Source: an uncultured SAR116 cluster alpha proteobacterium (GTDB taxonomy: Bacteria; Pseudomonadota; Alphaproteobacteria; Puniceispirillales; Marisalimonadaceae). From it: a stretch of DNA of 64,000 nt. Below the pieces are notes generated by a model that did no database searches, was not told the DNA's origin, and worked only from the letters and a program-made list of their open reading frames with translations. The position numbers were made by a program, and so were the translations under genes. The stretch lies in contig CACMOJ010000006.1 in the NCBI GenBank assembly GCA_902615325.1, positions 1 to 64,000 of the forward strand. The letters are read 5' to 3'. Below, piece by piece: positions 38,044 to 48,467 of the stretch (positions are counted from its first letter, which is position 1; every line of letters begins with the position of its first letter).

Positions 38044-39261
38044 ATGGCTTTAAGCCCAGACATAATGAAAACATATGGTCGAATTGATATTGCATTTACA
38101 CATGGTAAAGGAAGTTTTCTATTTTCTGAAGATGGAAGTAAATATCTAGATTATGCAACTGGCATTGCAGTAAATGCATTTGGGCATTCTCACCCAGATT
38201 TAATAAATGCATTGCAAGACCAAGCTTCTAAATTATGGCATGTGTCAAATCTTTATAAAATCCCTGAACAAGATAAAGTTGCGAATTTACTGGTAAAGCA
38301 TTCATGTGCTAACCAAGCTTTTTTTTGTAATTCTGGTGCTGAGGCTACTGAGGGTGCTGTTAAAGTAGCAAGAAGATATGCGTGGTCTAAAAAGGATATT
38401 GAAAGAGATGAGATTTTATGTGTTACAGGAGCATTCCACGGCAGAACATTAGCTATGCTTGCGGCAAATGATAGACCTCTATTTCGAGAAGGTTTTGGTC
38501 CTAAAGTTCCAGGATTTAGTCATGCTGAGTGGGGGAATATTGAAGATTTACAAAAGAAATTAAATAACAAAGTAGCCGCTATATTGATCGAGCCTGTTCA
38601 AGGTGAAGGTGGTGCTAGAAAAGCACCAATTAATTATTTAAAAGAAGTTGAGGAATTAACAAAACAAAATGGATCTTTACTGATATCTGATGAAGTCCAA
38701 ATTGGTATGGGTCGTTCTGGAAAGCTATTTGCTTATCAAAATGAGAATATTGAACCTGATATAATTGCACTTGCAAAAGGATTAGGAGGAGGCTTCCCAG
38801 TTGGAGCAGTTCTTGCAAAATCTGAAGTTGGTGATGCAATGGTTCCTGGAACTCATGGAAGTACTTTTGGTGGTAACCCTTTAGCAATGAGAGCTGCAGA
38901 GGTAGTAATTAATTTAATCACTGAAGATGGATTTTTAGAAGCTCTTAATGAGAAAATTAAATATTTGGATAATAAAATAATTTCCCTCATTAAAGATGAA
39001 AGAAATAATTTAGATAATCACAATGAGCCCATATTTTTAAAAGAAAAGGGATATGGTTTTTTACGTGGCATAGAACTATCAGAAAAAGTTTCTGTTGCTG
39101 ATTTTTCTTCAGAAGCGAGAAAAAAAGGCCTTTTGTTGGTTGGTGCAGCAGAAAATACTATTAGAATTTTACCACCACTCAATACATCGTTTGAAGAGAT
39201 TGATTTAGCATTTTTAAAATTAAAAGAGATATCTCAAGATCTGCATAAAAAAAATGACTAG
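38044..39261 (+). CDS. argD: Acetylornithine aminotransferase
   Basis: 405 aa class-III aminotransferase; FFCNSGAEATEGAVKVAR, DEVQIGMGRSGKLFAY, LAKGLGGGFPVGAV; next to argF. Confidence 0.93.
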   Translation: MALSPDIMKTYGRIDIAFTHGKGSFLFSEDGSKYLDYATGIAVNAFGHSHPDLINALQDQASKLWHVSNLYKIPEQDKVANLLVKHSCANQAFFCNSGAEATEGAVKVARRYAWSKKDIERDEILCVTGAFHGRTLAMLAANDRPLFREGFGPKVPGFSHAEWGNIEDLQKKLNNKVAAILIEPVQGEGGARKAPINYLKEVEELTKQNGSLLISDEVQIGMGRSGKLFAYQNENIEPDIIALAKGLGGGFPVGAVLAKSEVGDAMVPGTHGSTFGGNPLAMRAAEVVINLITEDGFLEALNEKIKYLDNKIISLIKDERNNLDNHNEPIFLKEKGYGFLRGIELSEKVSVADFSSEARKKGLLLVGAAENTIRILPPLNTSFEEIDLAFLKLKEISQDLHKKND

Positions 39262-40150
39262 TTTTTTTGATATAAAAGATCTTTCTAAAAAAGATCTTGA
39301 AAGAATTATTGATGATTCAATTGATATAAAAAAAAATGGATGTGACAAAATACTTAAAAATAAAAATGTTTTAATGATTTTTGAAAAACCATCTCTTAGA
39401 ACAAGAATTTCGTTTGAAGTTTGTATTAATGATTTAGGTGGAAACTCTCTAATACTAAATTCAAATGAGTTTAAATTTGGGGAAAGAGAGAGTATTCATG
39501 ATAGTACTAAAGTTCTTGATAGATACGTAGATTTTATAATTATCAGATCCTTTGAACATTCAATTTTGAAAGAACTTGAGAGTAATTTTTCAAAACCAAT
39601 TATAAATGCTTTAACAAATCATAGCCACCCTTGCCAAGTCATTGCAGATTTAGTGACTTTTAAAGAGAAGTTCGGAGATTTTAAAAATAAAAAAGTTTCT
39701 TGGTTTGGAGATTATAATAATGTAACTCAAAGTTGGGTAGAGGCAGCCACACTTTTAGACATAAATTTTTCTATTGCTTGTCCAAGTGAAGTTTCTATCT
39801 CAAAAAGTACAATTAAATGGTTAAAAGAGCAAAAAAAACATTTAATTATTTCTGATAACGTGAATGATATTGCTAAAAATTCTTATTGTATAATGACAGA
39901 TACGTGGATATCTATGGGAGATAAAAAAGATAAATCTATAGATCATTTTAATCCATTTCAAGTCAATTCAAATATAATGGAATTAGCCAAAAAAGATGCA
40001 ATTTTTATGCACTGTTTACCTGCGTATAGAGGAATGGAAGTTACAGATGAAGTTATAGATTCTAAAATGTCAGTTGTTTTCGATCAAGCTGAAAATAGAA
40101 TTCATGCTCAAAAATCTATAATAAAACACTGTTGTAGAGATAATTATTAA
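39254..40150 (+). CDS. argF: Ornithine carbamoyltransferase
   Basis: EKPSLRTRISFEV, NHSHPCQVIADL, MHCLPAYRGMEVTDEVID. Confidence 0.95.
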   Translation: MTSFFDIKDLSKKDLERIIDDSIDIKKNGCDKILKNKNVLMIFEKPSLRTRISFEVCINDLGGNSLILNSNEFKFGERESIHDSTKVLDRYVDFIIIRSFEHSILKELESNFSKPIINALTNHSHPCQVIADLVTFKEKFGDFKNKKVSWFGDYNNVTQSWVEAATLLDINFSIACPSEVSISKSTIKWLKEQKKHLIISDNVNDIAKNSYCIMTDTWISMGDKKDKSIDHFNPFQVNSNIMELAKKDAIFMHCLPAYRGMEVTDEVIDSKMSVVFDQAENRIHAQKSIIKHCCRDNY

Positions 40151-40161
40151 AAAGTTATATT

Positions 40162-41040
40162 GTGGTTTTAGAAAATTTAGTTATTCCTTTTCAGATTAAT
40201 AATAAAATCAAAGGAACTATTGTAAGATTAAGTTCTGTAGCATCTCAAATTATAAAGAATGAATATCCTAGAAATATAAATTCAATATTTGCTGATTCTA
40301 TTTCTATCACTGCGTCAATTGGATCTAGAATGAAAAATGATGGTGTTTTTAGTTTTCAAGCTCATAGTGAGGGGGTAATTAAAACAATTTTTGTCGACTT
40401 GAATAATAACTCATCAGTTCGAGGTTATATATCAGTTAATAGTTTTGAAAATATTGAAAATCTTCCTTTTGAAAAACTAATTTCAAATGGAACTTTGGCT
40501 TTAAATATTAAAGAAGGTAAGTTTTCTAAAAATTACCAAGGTTTAGTTGAAATTAAAGGTAAATCTATAAAAGATGCTATCGACACCTATTTCAATTCAT
40601 CTGAGCAAGTTAAATCTTTTTTTAAATTATTTAACATTTTTAATCTATCAAAATATGAACCTGAAAGCAATCATATCGCTGGTGCAATAAAATTAGAGTT
40701 AATGCCTGAGATTAATGATTTTAAAAATACCGAAAAATCAAATGAAGATTGGAAAACTATATTAATGTTTTTGGAAACTATGAATTCTGAAGAATTTTTA
40801 AATATAAACAAAACATCAAAACAAATTTTATTAAACTTATTTGGACAATACGAAATAAAAATTTTTGACGAAATAAACCTTAATAACAATTGTCAATGTT
40901 CAAATGAAAGAGTTTTAAATACATTTAAGTCAATGGATCAAAAAGATATTACATATTTGTTTAATAAAAAAAAATCAATTGAAGTGGTTTGTGAATTTTG
41001 TAAGAAAATAAGAGTTTATAGCGAACAAGATTTGAAATAG
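40162..41040 (+). CDS. hslO: Hsp33-like redox-regulated chaperone (GTG start)
   Basis: 292 aa; C-terminal CQCSNERV...VVCEFCKK zinc Cys motifs; follows argF. Confidence 0.9.
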   Translation: MVLENLVIPFQINNKIKGTIVRLSSVASQIIKNEYPRNINSIFADSISITASIGSRMKNDGVFSFQAHSEGVIKTIFVDLNNNSSVRGYISVNSFENIENLPFEKLISNGTLALNIKEGKFSKNYQGLVEIKGKSIKDAIDTYFNSSEQVKSFFKLFNIFNLSKYEPESNHIAGAIKLELMPEINDFKNTEKSNEDWKTILMFLETMNSEEFLNINKTSKQILLNLFGQYEIKIFDEINLNNNCQCSNERVLNTFKSMDQKDITYLFNKKKSIEVVCEFCKKIRVYSEQDLK

Positions 41041-42486
41041 CTATTTTTTCCAAAATGATGCTGTAAACATTACTAAAATTGCGAATATTTCTAATCTTCC
41101 TAATATCATTCCTAAACAAAGAATTAATTTTCCTAAATTAGGTATTTCAGCATAAGTACCGTTTGGTCCAATCATTTCACCTAATCCTGGGCCAACATTT
41201 CCTATAGCAGATGCTGCTCCAGATAAAGAAGTCATAAAATCTAATCCTAAACTTCCAAGCAGGCATGAGATAATTATAAAAACGAGTATATATAAAAAGA
41301 AAAATCCCATAACAGATTCAGTAACAGATTCTGGAATGGGTTTTTTATTATAATAAGGAATAATTACTGCATGAGGTGTTAAAAGCTTTGATACTTGTGT
41401 TTTTGCATTAGCTATTAAAACTTGAATTCTAGCCATTCTTAAACCACAAGTTGTTGAGCCCGCACATCCACCCATAAACATTAATATTAAAAGTAAGGTT
41501 GTTGCAAAACCTCCCCATTGGCTAAAATCATCAGTGCCAAAGCCTGTGCCAGTTACAATTGAAACCACGTTGAAAATTGAAACTCTTAATGATGAAAAAA
41601 AATTCTGACCATTTATATATAGGTTGAATGTGACAATTGAAATTAGAAAAAATAAAATTAGTAAAAACCATTTTACTTGTTGATCATTTATTAAATTTTT
41701 CCAGCCGTTTTTTAAAATTGATAAATAATGTATAAAAGGTAATGACCCAACTATCATTCCAAATACAATAATCATTTCTATATTTACTGAGTTGAATGCA
41801 CCTAAGGATTCTGATTTCGTTGAATATCCACCAGTAGCAAGAGTTGTCATTGCGTGTGTTATAGAATCAAATATTGGCATGCCAGCAAACCATAGCATGA
41901 AAGCCCATGTCGATGTTAATACGATATAAACAATACTTATGCCACTAGCAAAAATAGCAGCTCTAGGAATAATTTTATCTGGAGTTTCGTAAGATTCAGT
42001 TTTAAATAGTTGCATTCCTCCGATGGATAACATTGGTAAAATAGCAACAGCCATTACAATTATGCCAATTCCGCCTAGCCATTGAAGAAGAGCTCTCCAT
42101 AAAAGTATCCCATAAGAAACTTGTTCAAGATTTGGTATTATAGTTGATCCTGTTGTAGTTATGCCAGATGTTGATTCAAAAAATGCGTCAATAAAATTTA
42201 AATTTAGATTTGAAAACAAAAATGGTAATGATCCAAAAAGTGAAATAGAAATCCAAGCACTATTAGTTAGTAGAAAAGCTTGTCTAAGTTCAAGGTGTTC
42301 AGGATTGCTTTCTCGTGAAGATAGATACAGCCCTGCTCCAACAAATAAAGTTATGAATGATGATACTAAAAACGCTGCCCAATCTTCGTCTCCAAGAATA
42401 TAATCAACAAATCCAGGTATTAGCATAAATGCTGATAAAGTGCAAAGTAACAAGCCTATTAAATTAATGACAGGTTGAAATTTCAT
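41041..42486 (-). CDS. trkH: TrkH-family potassium uptake protein
   Basis: 481 aa, STSGITTTGSTI, TTLATGGYSTKSES, GCAGSTTCGLRMAR. Confidence 0.93.
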   Translation of the reverse strand: MKFQPVINLIGLLLCTLSAFMLIPGFVDYILGDEDWAAFLVSSFITLFVGAGLYLSSRESNPEHLELRQAFLLTNSAWISISLFGSLPFLFSNLNLNFIDAFFESTSGITTTGSTIIPNLEQVSYGILLWRALLQWLGGIGIIVMAVAILPMLSIGGMQLFKTESYETPDKIIPRAAIFASGISIVYIVLTSTWAFMLWFAGMPIFDSITHAMTTLATGGYSTKSESLGAFNSVNIEMIIVFGMIVGSLPFIHYLSILKNGWKNLINDQQVKWFLLILFFLISIVTFNLYINGQNFFSSLRVSIFNVVSIVTGTGFGTDDFSQWGGFATTLLLILMFMGGCAGSTTCGLRMARIQVLIANAKTQVSKLLTPHAVIIPYYNKKPIPESVTESVMGFFFLYILVFIIISCLLGSLGLDFMTSLSGAASAIGNVGPGLGEMIGPNGTYAEIPNLGKLILCLGMILGRLEIFAILVMFTASFWKK

Positions 42487-42500
42487 AATTAATTATAGGT

Positions 42501-43118
42501 TTAATCTTTTATAAAGTCCAAAAATCTGTCTCTTAACTTTTCATCAGTTGAAAAGGATCCCTTAAACTGTGAAGTTATCATCATAGAATTTTTTTTATGA
42601 ACACCTCTTGTTTTCATACAATGGTGGTCCGCTTCTATTACTACTCCAACTCCAATTGGATTTAGATTATCATGTATTGCATTGATAATTTGAGATGTCA
42701 TTATTTCTTGTGTTTGAAGACGTTTTGCAAATGTATTAACTATTCTTGCTAATTTTGATATTCCTACAATACTTTTATTAGGTAAGTACCCGATACTTGC
42801 ATTGCCAATAATTGGAAGCATATGATGTTCACAATGACTCTCAAAATCTATTTTTTTTAAAACAACAATATCGTTATAACCCTGAATTTCTTTAAAAGTC
42901 TTAGATAGAATTTCTGATGGATTTTCTTTATAACCTGCGAAATGTTCATTGAATGATTTAATAACTCTTTTAGGTGTTTCTAAAAGACCTTCTCTTTTAG
43001 GATCGTCACCGATCCATGCTATAAGTATTTCAACTGCTTTTTCAGCTTCTTCAACTGTCACTTTTTCTTTTACATCATCACTTTTAAAAGCTTTAGTAAT
43101 TGATGAATATGAAGACAT
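42501..43118 (-). CDS. folE: GTP cyclohydrolase I
   Basis: FESHCEHHMLPIIGNASIGYLPNKSIVGISKLARIV, RLQTQEIMTSQI, HHCMKTRGV. Confidence 0.97.
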   Translation of the reverse strand: MSSYSSITKAFKSDDVKEKVTVEEAEKAVEILIAWIGDDPKREGLLETPKRVIKSFNEHFAGYKENPSEILSKTFKEIQGYNDIVVLKKIDFESHCEHHMLPIIGNASIGYLPNKSIVGISKLARIVNTFAKRLQTQEIMTSQIINAIHDNLNPIGVGVVIEADHHCMKTRGVHKKNSMMITSQFKGSFSTDEKLRDRFLDFIKD

Positions 43119-43200
43119 AACTTTTAATCCTTTTGGTATAGTTTATTAGAAACGTAACACACTTATATCCCAAAACAACTGATTTATTAGAAATTTATTT

Positions 43201-43836
43201 TTATGTGAATTTTGTAATTTTAAGTTCAATGGAATTATTTAAATTTTTTACTAGCCTATGTGATACAATTATACAAGGAATATTGAGTTTTTTAACATAA
43301 TCAAATAAAAATTTCTGAAATGACTTCATGGTTTTTTTATCTAATGATGAAAAAGGTTCGTCTAATAACAAAGCATCAGGATTTGAAACAATAGCTCTTA
43401 GACAAGCTATTCTTGCTTTTTGACCTCCCGAAAGTTCAGATGGGTAATGATCTGAAAATTCAACCATATTAATTTGTTTTAAATAATCCAATGCTTGTTC
43501 TTTTTTGTTTCTAGTTTGTTTTGGTAAAGAAAAAATTAGATTATTTTTGACATTAAAATGAGGAAACAAAAAATAATCTTGTAACATATATCCAATTTTT
43601 TTATTTTGAATCGAAGCATCGGTTATATCAAGTTTATTTAGGTATATTTTACCTGTCCAAATTAAATTATTATCATGAAATCCTGAAATTAAATCTAGCA
43701 ATGTAGATTTGCCAAGACCGCTTTTACCAGAAATAAAAAGTATTTCCCCTTTTTTAACTGTAAAGCTTAAGTTTTTAATGAGAGGTTTTTTTTCTTTTTT
43801 ATCAAAACTAAATGTAATATCTTTTACTTCTAACAT
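43201..43836 (-). CDS. ABC transporter ATP-binding protein (no adjacent permease)
   Basis: SGKSGLGKSTLLD, ELSGGQKARIACLRAI, ALLLDEPFSSLDKKT. Confidence 0.9.
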   Translation of the reverse strand: MLEVKDITFSFDKKEKKPLIKNLSFTVKKGEILFISGKSGLGKSTLLDLISGFHDNNLIWTGKIYLNKLDITDASIQNKKIGYMLQDYFLFPHFNVKNNLIFSLPKQTRNKKEQALDYLKQINMVEFSDHYPSELSGGQKARIACLRAIVSNPDALLLDEPFSSLDKKTMKSFQKFLFDYVKKLNIPCIIVSHRLVKNLNNSIELKITKFT

Positions 43837-43858
43837 TTTAGATCAAAAAGCTCTTAAT

Positions 43859-44413
43859 ATGATTTTTAACATAATTAAAAATAGTAGATTTAAATTAATA
43901 AAAAATAAAAAAAAAAATATTTCAAAGAATAAATTTGAGGAATATAAATCTGAGTTTAAAAATTTTTATGATGAGGCAAACTCAAAACTTCAACAATTTA
44001 ATTTAAATGATTGGAAAGTAACTTTTGATTACGCAAAAAGAAGAGCTGGTGCGTGTATTTATTCTAAAAAGGAACTTTCTTTTTCAATATATTTTTTAAG
44101 AAATTCGTCTTCGTTTGACTTGAATGATACGTTATTACATGAAATATCGCATGCTCTTGTTGGCCCTAATCAAGGTCATAATCATATCTGGAAGAAAAAA
44201 GCTCAATCAATAGGATGTACTGGTAAAGTTTACCATTCATTAAATTTTTCAAATCCAAGGTGGATAAAATATTGTTCAAATTTTTGTTGGGAACAAAAAT
44301 GTTATAGAAGAAAACAGAACCTTATTTGTAAAATTTGTGGGTCTGAAGTTTTATATAAAAAGAATTACGTTTCTTCTAATTCAACTAATGTTCCAGATAA
44401 ATCATTAGGGTGA
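43859..44413 (+). CDS. SprT-like zinc metalloprotease family protein
   Basis: LLHEISHALVGPNQGHNHIWKKKA (HExxH), C-terminal Cys pairs; start set at internal Met, upstream part of the ORF overlaps the ABC gene. Confidence 0.85.
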   Translation: MIFNIIKNSRFKLIKNKKKNISKNKFEEYKSEFKNFYDEANSKLQQFNLNDWKVTFDYAKRRAGACIYSKKELSFSIYFLRNSSSFDLNDTLLHEISHALVGPNQGHNHIWKKKAQSIGCTGKVYHSLNFSNPRWIKYCSNFCWEQKCYRRKQNLICKICGSEVLYKKNYVSSNSTNVPDKSLG

Positions 44414-44778
44414 ATAAAAACAACGGGTTTGTCATGAGCTCCAATTTTAGGATTTCCGTCACCTAAAATATTTATATTTTTATCTTTTAATGAATTTATA
44501 GTTTCTGTAATCTTTTCTACTTCGAAACAAATATGGTGCATTCCGCCTTTAGGATTTTTTTCTAAAAACTTTGAAATTGGGCTTTCATTATCAAGAGGTT
44601 CTAGTAATTCTATTTTTAAATTAGAAAACTCTAAAAAAACTACTTTTACACCGTGTTCTTCTAAAATTGTTATCTCGCTCTTTTTCATATTTAATGCTTG
44701 TTGCCATTTTAATGCAGCCTCTTTTATATCTGGGACTGCAATTGCAATGTGGTTAATTTTTTTATTTTCGTTTTCCAT
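44365..44778 (-). CDS. mce: Methylmalonyl-CoA epimerase
   Basis: 137 aa glyoxalase-fold: [38 protein letters not shown]; next to pcc/mcm genes. Confidence 0.92.
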   Translation of the reverse strand: MENENKKINHIAIAVPDIKEAALKWQQALNMKKSEITILEEHGVKVVFLEFSNLKIELLEPLDNESPISKFLEKNPKGGMHHICFEVEKITETINSLKDKNINILGDGNPKIGAHDKPVVFIHPNDLSGTLVELEET

Positions 44779-44864
44779 TTAATTCTTCCATTACTAATTG
44801 TAATACTTTATTTTTAATATATTTTTATACTTATCATAATTTTATTTTATTAAAGGAAAAAAAA

Positions 44865-46409
44865 ATTAGAAAAACAAGCAAACAAATTATTGAAGAATTA
44901 CAAAATAGAAGAATTGAGGCTAGAGCTGGTGGTGGTGTTGATCGAGTAAATAAACAACATGACACAGGAAAACTGACAGCGCGAGAACGAATTGAAATTT
45001 TCTTAGATAAAGATACTTTTGAAGAAACGGATATGTTTGTTGTGCATACAATTAAAGATTTTGGTATGGAAAACAATACCTATTCTGGTGATGGTGTAAT
45101 CACAGGATCTGGAAAAGTTAATAATAGGTTAATTTATATTTATGCTCAAGACTTTACTGTATTTGGTGGGTCGTTATCATCAGCTCATGCTTCTAAAATT
45201 GTAAAAGTTATGAAGTTAGCAATACAAAATAGAGCACCTTTGATTGGTTTGAATGATAGTGGTGGGGCAAGAATTCAAGAAGGTGTCGAATCACTCGGGG
45301 GATATGCAGATGTTTTTTTACAAAACGCATTAGCGTCGGGGGTTGTGCCACAGATTTCACTGATTATGGGACCTTGCGCTGGAGGAGCTGTCTATTCTCC
45401 AGCAATGACTGATTTTATTTTTATGGTCAAAAATACAAGTTATATGTTTGTGACTGGCCCAGATGTAGTCAAAACTGTTACCTCTGAAGAAGTAACAGCT
45501 GAAGAATTAGGTGGAGCGTTAACACATACAACAAAATCATCTGTTGCAGATGGTTGTTTTGAAAACGATATCGATGCACTTTTGGAAATGAGAAGATTTT
45601 TGTCCTACTTACCTTCTTCAAATATTTCCAAAGCATCTACTAGGCATACAACAGATAGTATTAGAAGACAGACTGCTTCGTTAGATACTCTTATTCCAGA
45701 CAATCCAAATCTTCCTTATGATATGAAAGAATTAATAATTAGCATTGCTGATGAAAGCATATATTTTGAGTTACAAAAAGATTATGCAAAAAATATTTTA
45801 ATCGGATTTATTAGATTGAATGGAGAAACTATAGGAGTTGTAGCTAATCAACCGCTTGTCTTAGCTGGTTGTTTAGATATTGATTCTAGCAGAAAGGCAG
45901 CAAGGTTTGTTAGATTTTGTGATGCATTTAATATTCCTATTCTCACTCTTGTAGATGTTCCAGGTTTCTTGCCAGGCACAGCACAAGAATATGGTGGAAT
46001 CATTAAAAATGGAGCAAAATTATTATTTGCATATGCAGAAGCAACTACTCCAAAAGTTACTCTAATTACGAGAAAAGCATATGGTGGAGCTTATGATGTT
46101 ATGAGTTCTAAGCATTTGAGAGGGGATGCTAATTATGCTTGGCCTACTGCAGAAATTGCAGTTATGGGTGCAAAAGGTGCAGTTGAAATTTTGCATAGAA
46201 AAAAAATTGGTGACAAGAAGTTTATTGACGAAAAAACACAAGAATATGAAGACAAATTTGCAAACCCTTTTAAAGCTGCTGAAAGAGGTTTTCTTGATGA
46301 TATAATAATACCTAAAAATACTAGGTATAGAGTAATCCAAGCTTTTTCAAAATTAAAAGATAAAAAATTAAAAAATCCAGATAAAAAGTTTGGAAATATA
46401 CCTTTATAA
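44865..46409 (+). CDS. pccB: Propionyl-CoA carboxylase beta subunit, probable ATT start
   Basis: ORF track starts at Met 45033, but the same frame upstream encodes the conserved N-terminus ([49 protein letters not shown]); no in-frame ATG/GTG/TTG there; AAAGGA at 44852-44857 then ATT at 44865. Confidence 0.85.
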   Translation: MRKTSKQIIEELQNRRIEARAGGGVDRVNKQHDTGKLTARERIEIFLDKDTFEETDMFVVHTIKDFGMENNTYSGDGVITGSGKVNNRLIYIYAQDFTVFGGSLSSAHASKIVKVMKLAIQNRAPLIGLNDSGGARIQEGVESLGGYADVFLQNALASGVVPQISLIMGPCAGGAVYSPAMTDFIFMVKNTSYMFVTGPDVVKTVTSEEVTAEELGGALTHTTKSSVADGCFENDIDALLEMRRFLSYLPSSNISKASTRHTTDSIRRQTASLDTLIPDNPNLPYDMKELIISIADESIYFELQKDYAKNILIGFIRLNGETIGVVANQPLVLAGCLDIDSSRKAARFVRFCDAFNIPILTLVDVPGFLPGTAQEYGGIIKNGAKLLFAYAEATTPKVTLITRKAYGGAYDVMSSKHLRGDANYAWPTAEIAVMGAKGAVEILHRKKIGDKKFIDEKTQEYEDKFANPFKAAERGFLDDIIIPKNTRYRVIQAFSKLKDKKLKNPDKKFGNIPL

Positions 46410-46417
46410 GGACATAA

Positions 46418-48451
46418 ATGATAAAAAAAATCTTAATTGCTAATAGGGGCGAAATAGCTTGCAGAATCATTAAAACAGCTAAAAAACTTAATATTAAAAC
46501 TGTTTCAATTTATTCAGATACAGATATTAATGCTGAACATGTAATTATTTCAGATGAGAGTTATTATTTAGGTCCATCAGAGGCTTCTAAGAGCTATTTA
46601 AATATATCAAAGATAATTGAAATTTGTAAAAAGGCTAAAGTTGACGCCGTCCATCCAGGGTATGGCTTTTTGTCTGAAAACCCTAATTTTGTAAGAGAGC
46701 TATCTAAGAATAAAATTGTATTCATTGGCCCATCTGAAAAAGCAATAATTTCAATGGGTGACAAAATCAAATCAAAAATGATTGCCGAAAAAGCAAGTGT
46801 GAATGTTGTTCCAGGTTTTATCGGTGAGATAAATGATGTGAATCATGCTAAAGAAATTGCTAAAAAAATTGGTTTTCCAGTAATTGTAAAAGCCAGTGCT
46901 GGTGGCGGTGGAAAAGGAATGAGAATTGTTAATAGTGAGGAAGAAGTTGAAGACGCTTTTTTAAGAGCTTCAAGTGAAGCTAAAAATAGTTTTGGAGATG
47001 AAAGATTATTTGTAGAAAAATATTTGGTCGAGCCCAGGCATATAGAAATACAAATAATCGCAGATAATTATGGAAATGTCGTTTCACTTGGAGAGAGAGA
47101 ATGTTCGATTCAAAGAAGAAATCAAAAAGTAATTGAGGAGGCTCCATCTTCTTTTGTAGATGAAGCGCTGAGAAGAGATATGTCAAAGCAAGCCATTATG
47201 CTTGCAGAAGAAGTAGAATATTCAAGTGCTGGGACAGTTGAATTTATTGTTGATAAAGATAAAAATTTTTATTTCTTAGAAATGAATACAAGACTTCAAG
47301 TTGAACATCCTGTGACAGAAATGATAACAGGACTTGATTTAGTACATGAAATGATCAATGTAGCTAATAATAAAAAATTATCATTCTCTCAAAAAGACAT
47401 AAAGTTGAATGGTTGGGCTTTTGAAAGTCGTATATATGCAGAAGATCCCTATAAAGGTTTTTTACCTTCTATAGGCAGATTGACAAAATATAGTCCTCCA
47501 TGTGAGGAAAAATCTATAGGTTTTGAAATAAGAAATGATACTGGCGTAAAAGAGGGTGATGAAATATCTATTTTCTATGATCCTATGATTGCTAAATTAT
47601 CAACTTGGGGAAAAGATAGAAAAAGTGCAATTAAATCTATGGAAAAAGCGCTTGATCAATTTTGTATTAGTGGATTGAAAAATAATTTATCTTTTCTCTC
47701 ATCAATGTATTTAAACCCTAAATTTGTCGATGGTGAAATATCAACCGCATTCATTGAAAAAGAATTTGAAAATGGATTTAAAGGTCTTCCAATAAAGCAA
47801 CATAAAAGTTTATTTGAAATAATTATCCTCACTTTAAGTGCAGAAAATGACATTAGAGATCTAAATCTTAAAAAATTTCATAAAAGAACATCTGTGGAGC
47901 TGTTTGATTTTTTTGATAACAAAAAATATTTGTCAGATGAATACATTATAAGATTAGATAACAAAATGTTTGAAATAAGCAAATTAGATGGAAATTTAGA
48001 TTTACTTTTTAAAATGTATAATAAATTAAGAGTACATCATCAGATAGATTTTCAGACAAATTTAATAAACATTAATATTTATGAAGATGATCAAATATTA
48101 TTAAGTACTTTTTTAAAATTAAATTATTGCTTTCCTTATTATCAGATTGATTTTAGAGGATCATCTGTAAAAGGTATTACAAGAGATTCGATTAATCTAG
48201 AATTATCTAAATTTATGAAAAAAGTTAAGAATGAAGAAAATAAAAATAATTTAATATGCCCAATGCCTGGAAAGCTAATTGAATTGTTTGTAAAAGTTGG
48301 AGATAAAATTGAGATCGGACAAAATTTGTGCATAGTTGAAGCAATGAAAATGGAAAATACGTTGGTATCTTCTTTAAAAGGACAAGTAAAAAAAATTAAC
48401 TTTAAAGCTAACGATCTTTTGAAAGTTGATGATATAATTATTGAATTTTAG
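46418..48451 (+). CDS. pccA: Propionyl-CoA carboxylase alpha subunit (biotin carboxylase + BCCP)
   Basis: 677 aa; [34 protein letters not shown], biotin site VEAMKMEN. Confidence 0.97.
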   Translation: MIKKILIANRGEIACRIIKTAKKLNIKTVSIYSDTDINAEHVIISDESYYLGPSEASKSYLNISKIIEICKKAKVDAVHPGYGFLSENPNFVRELSKNKIVFIGPSEKAIISMGDKIKSKMIAEKASVNVVPGFIGEINDVNHAKEIAKKIGFPVIVKASAGGGGKGMRIVNSEEEVEDAFLRASSEAKNSFGDERLFVEKYLVEPRHIEIQIIADNYGNVVSLGERECSIQRRNQKVIEEAPSSFVDEALRRDMSKQAIMLAEEVEYSSAGTVEFIVDKDKNFYFLEMNTRLQVEHPVTEMITGLDLVHEMINVANNKKLSFSQKDIKLNGWAFESRIYAEDPYKGFLPSIGRLTKYSPPCEEKSIGFEIRNDTGVKEGDEISIFYDPMIAKLSTWGKDRKSAIKSMEKALDQFCISGLKNNLSFLSSMYLNPKFVDGEISTAFIEKEFENGFKGLPIKQHKSLFEIIILTLSAENDIRDLNLKKFHKRTSVELFDFFDNKKYLSDEYIIRLDNKMFEISKLDGNLDLLFKMYNKLRVHHQIDFQTNLININIYEDDQILLSTFLKLNYCFPYYQIDFRGSSVKGITRDSINLELSKFMKKVKNEENKNNLICPMPGKLIELFVKVGDKIEIGQNLCIVEAMKMENTLVSSLKGQVKKINFKANDLLKVDDIIIEF

Positions 48452-48467
48452 GTATTATTATCAAATT

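Noticed and set aside
39275-39300. Repeat AAAGATCTTTCTAAAAAAGATCTT
   Set aside because: Lies inside argF coding for the LSKKDL stretch; explained by codon usage
43709-43858. N-terminal extension of the sprT-like ORF as listed in the track
   Set aside because: Overlaps the divergent ABC ATPase gene; internal Met at 43859 is the better start
44834-45076. 80-aa minus-strand ORF in the mce-pccB region
   Set aside because: Antisense to the conserved PccB N-terminus
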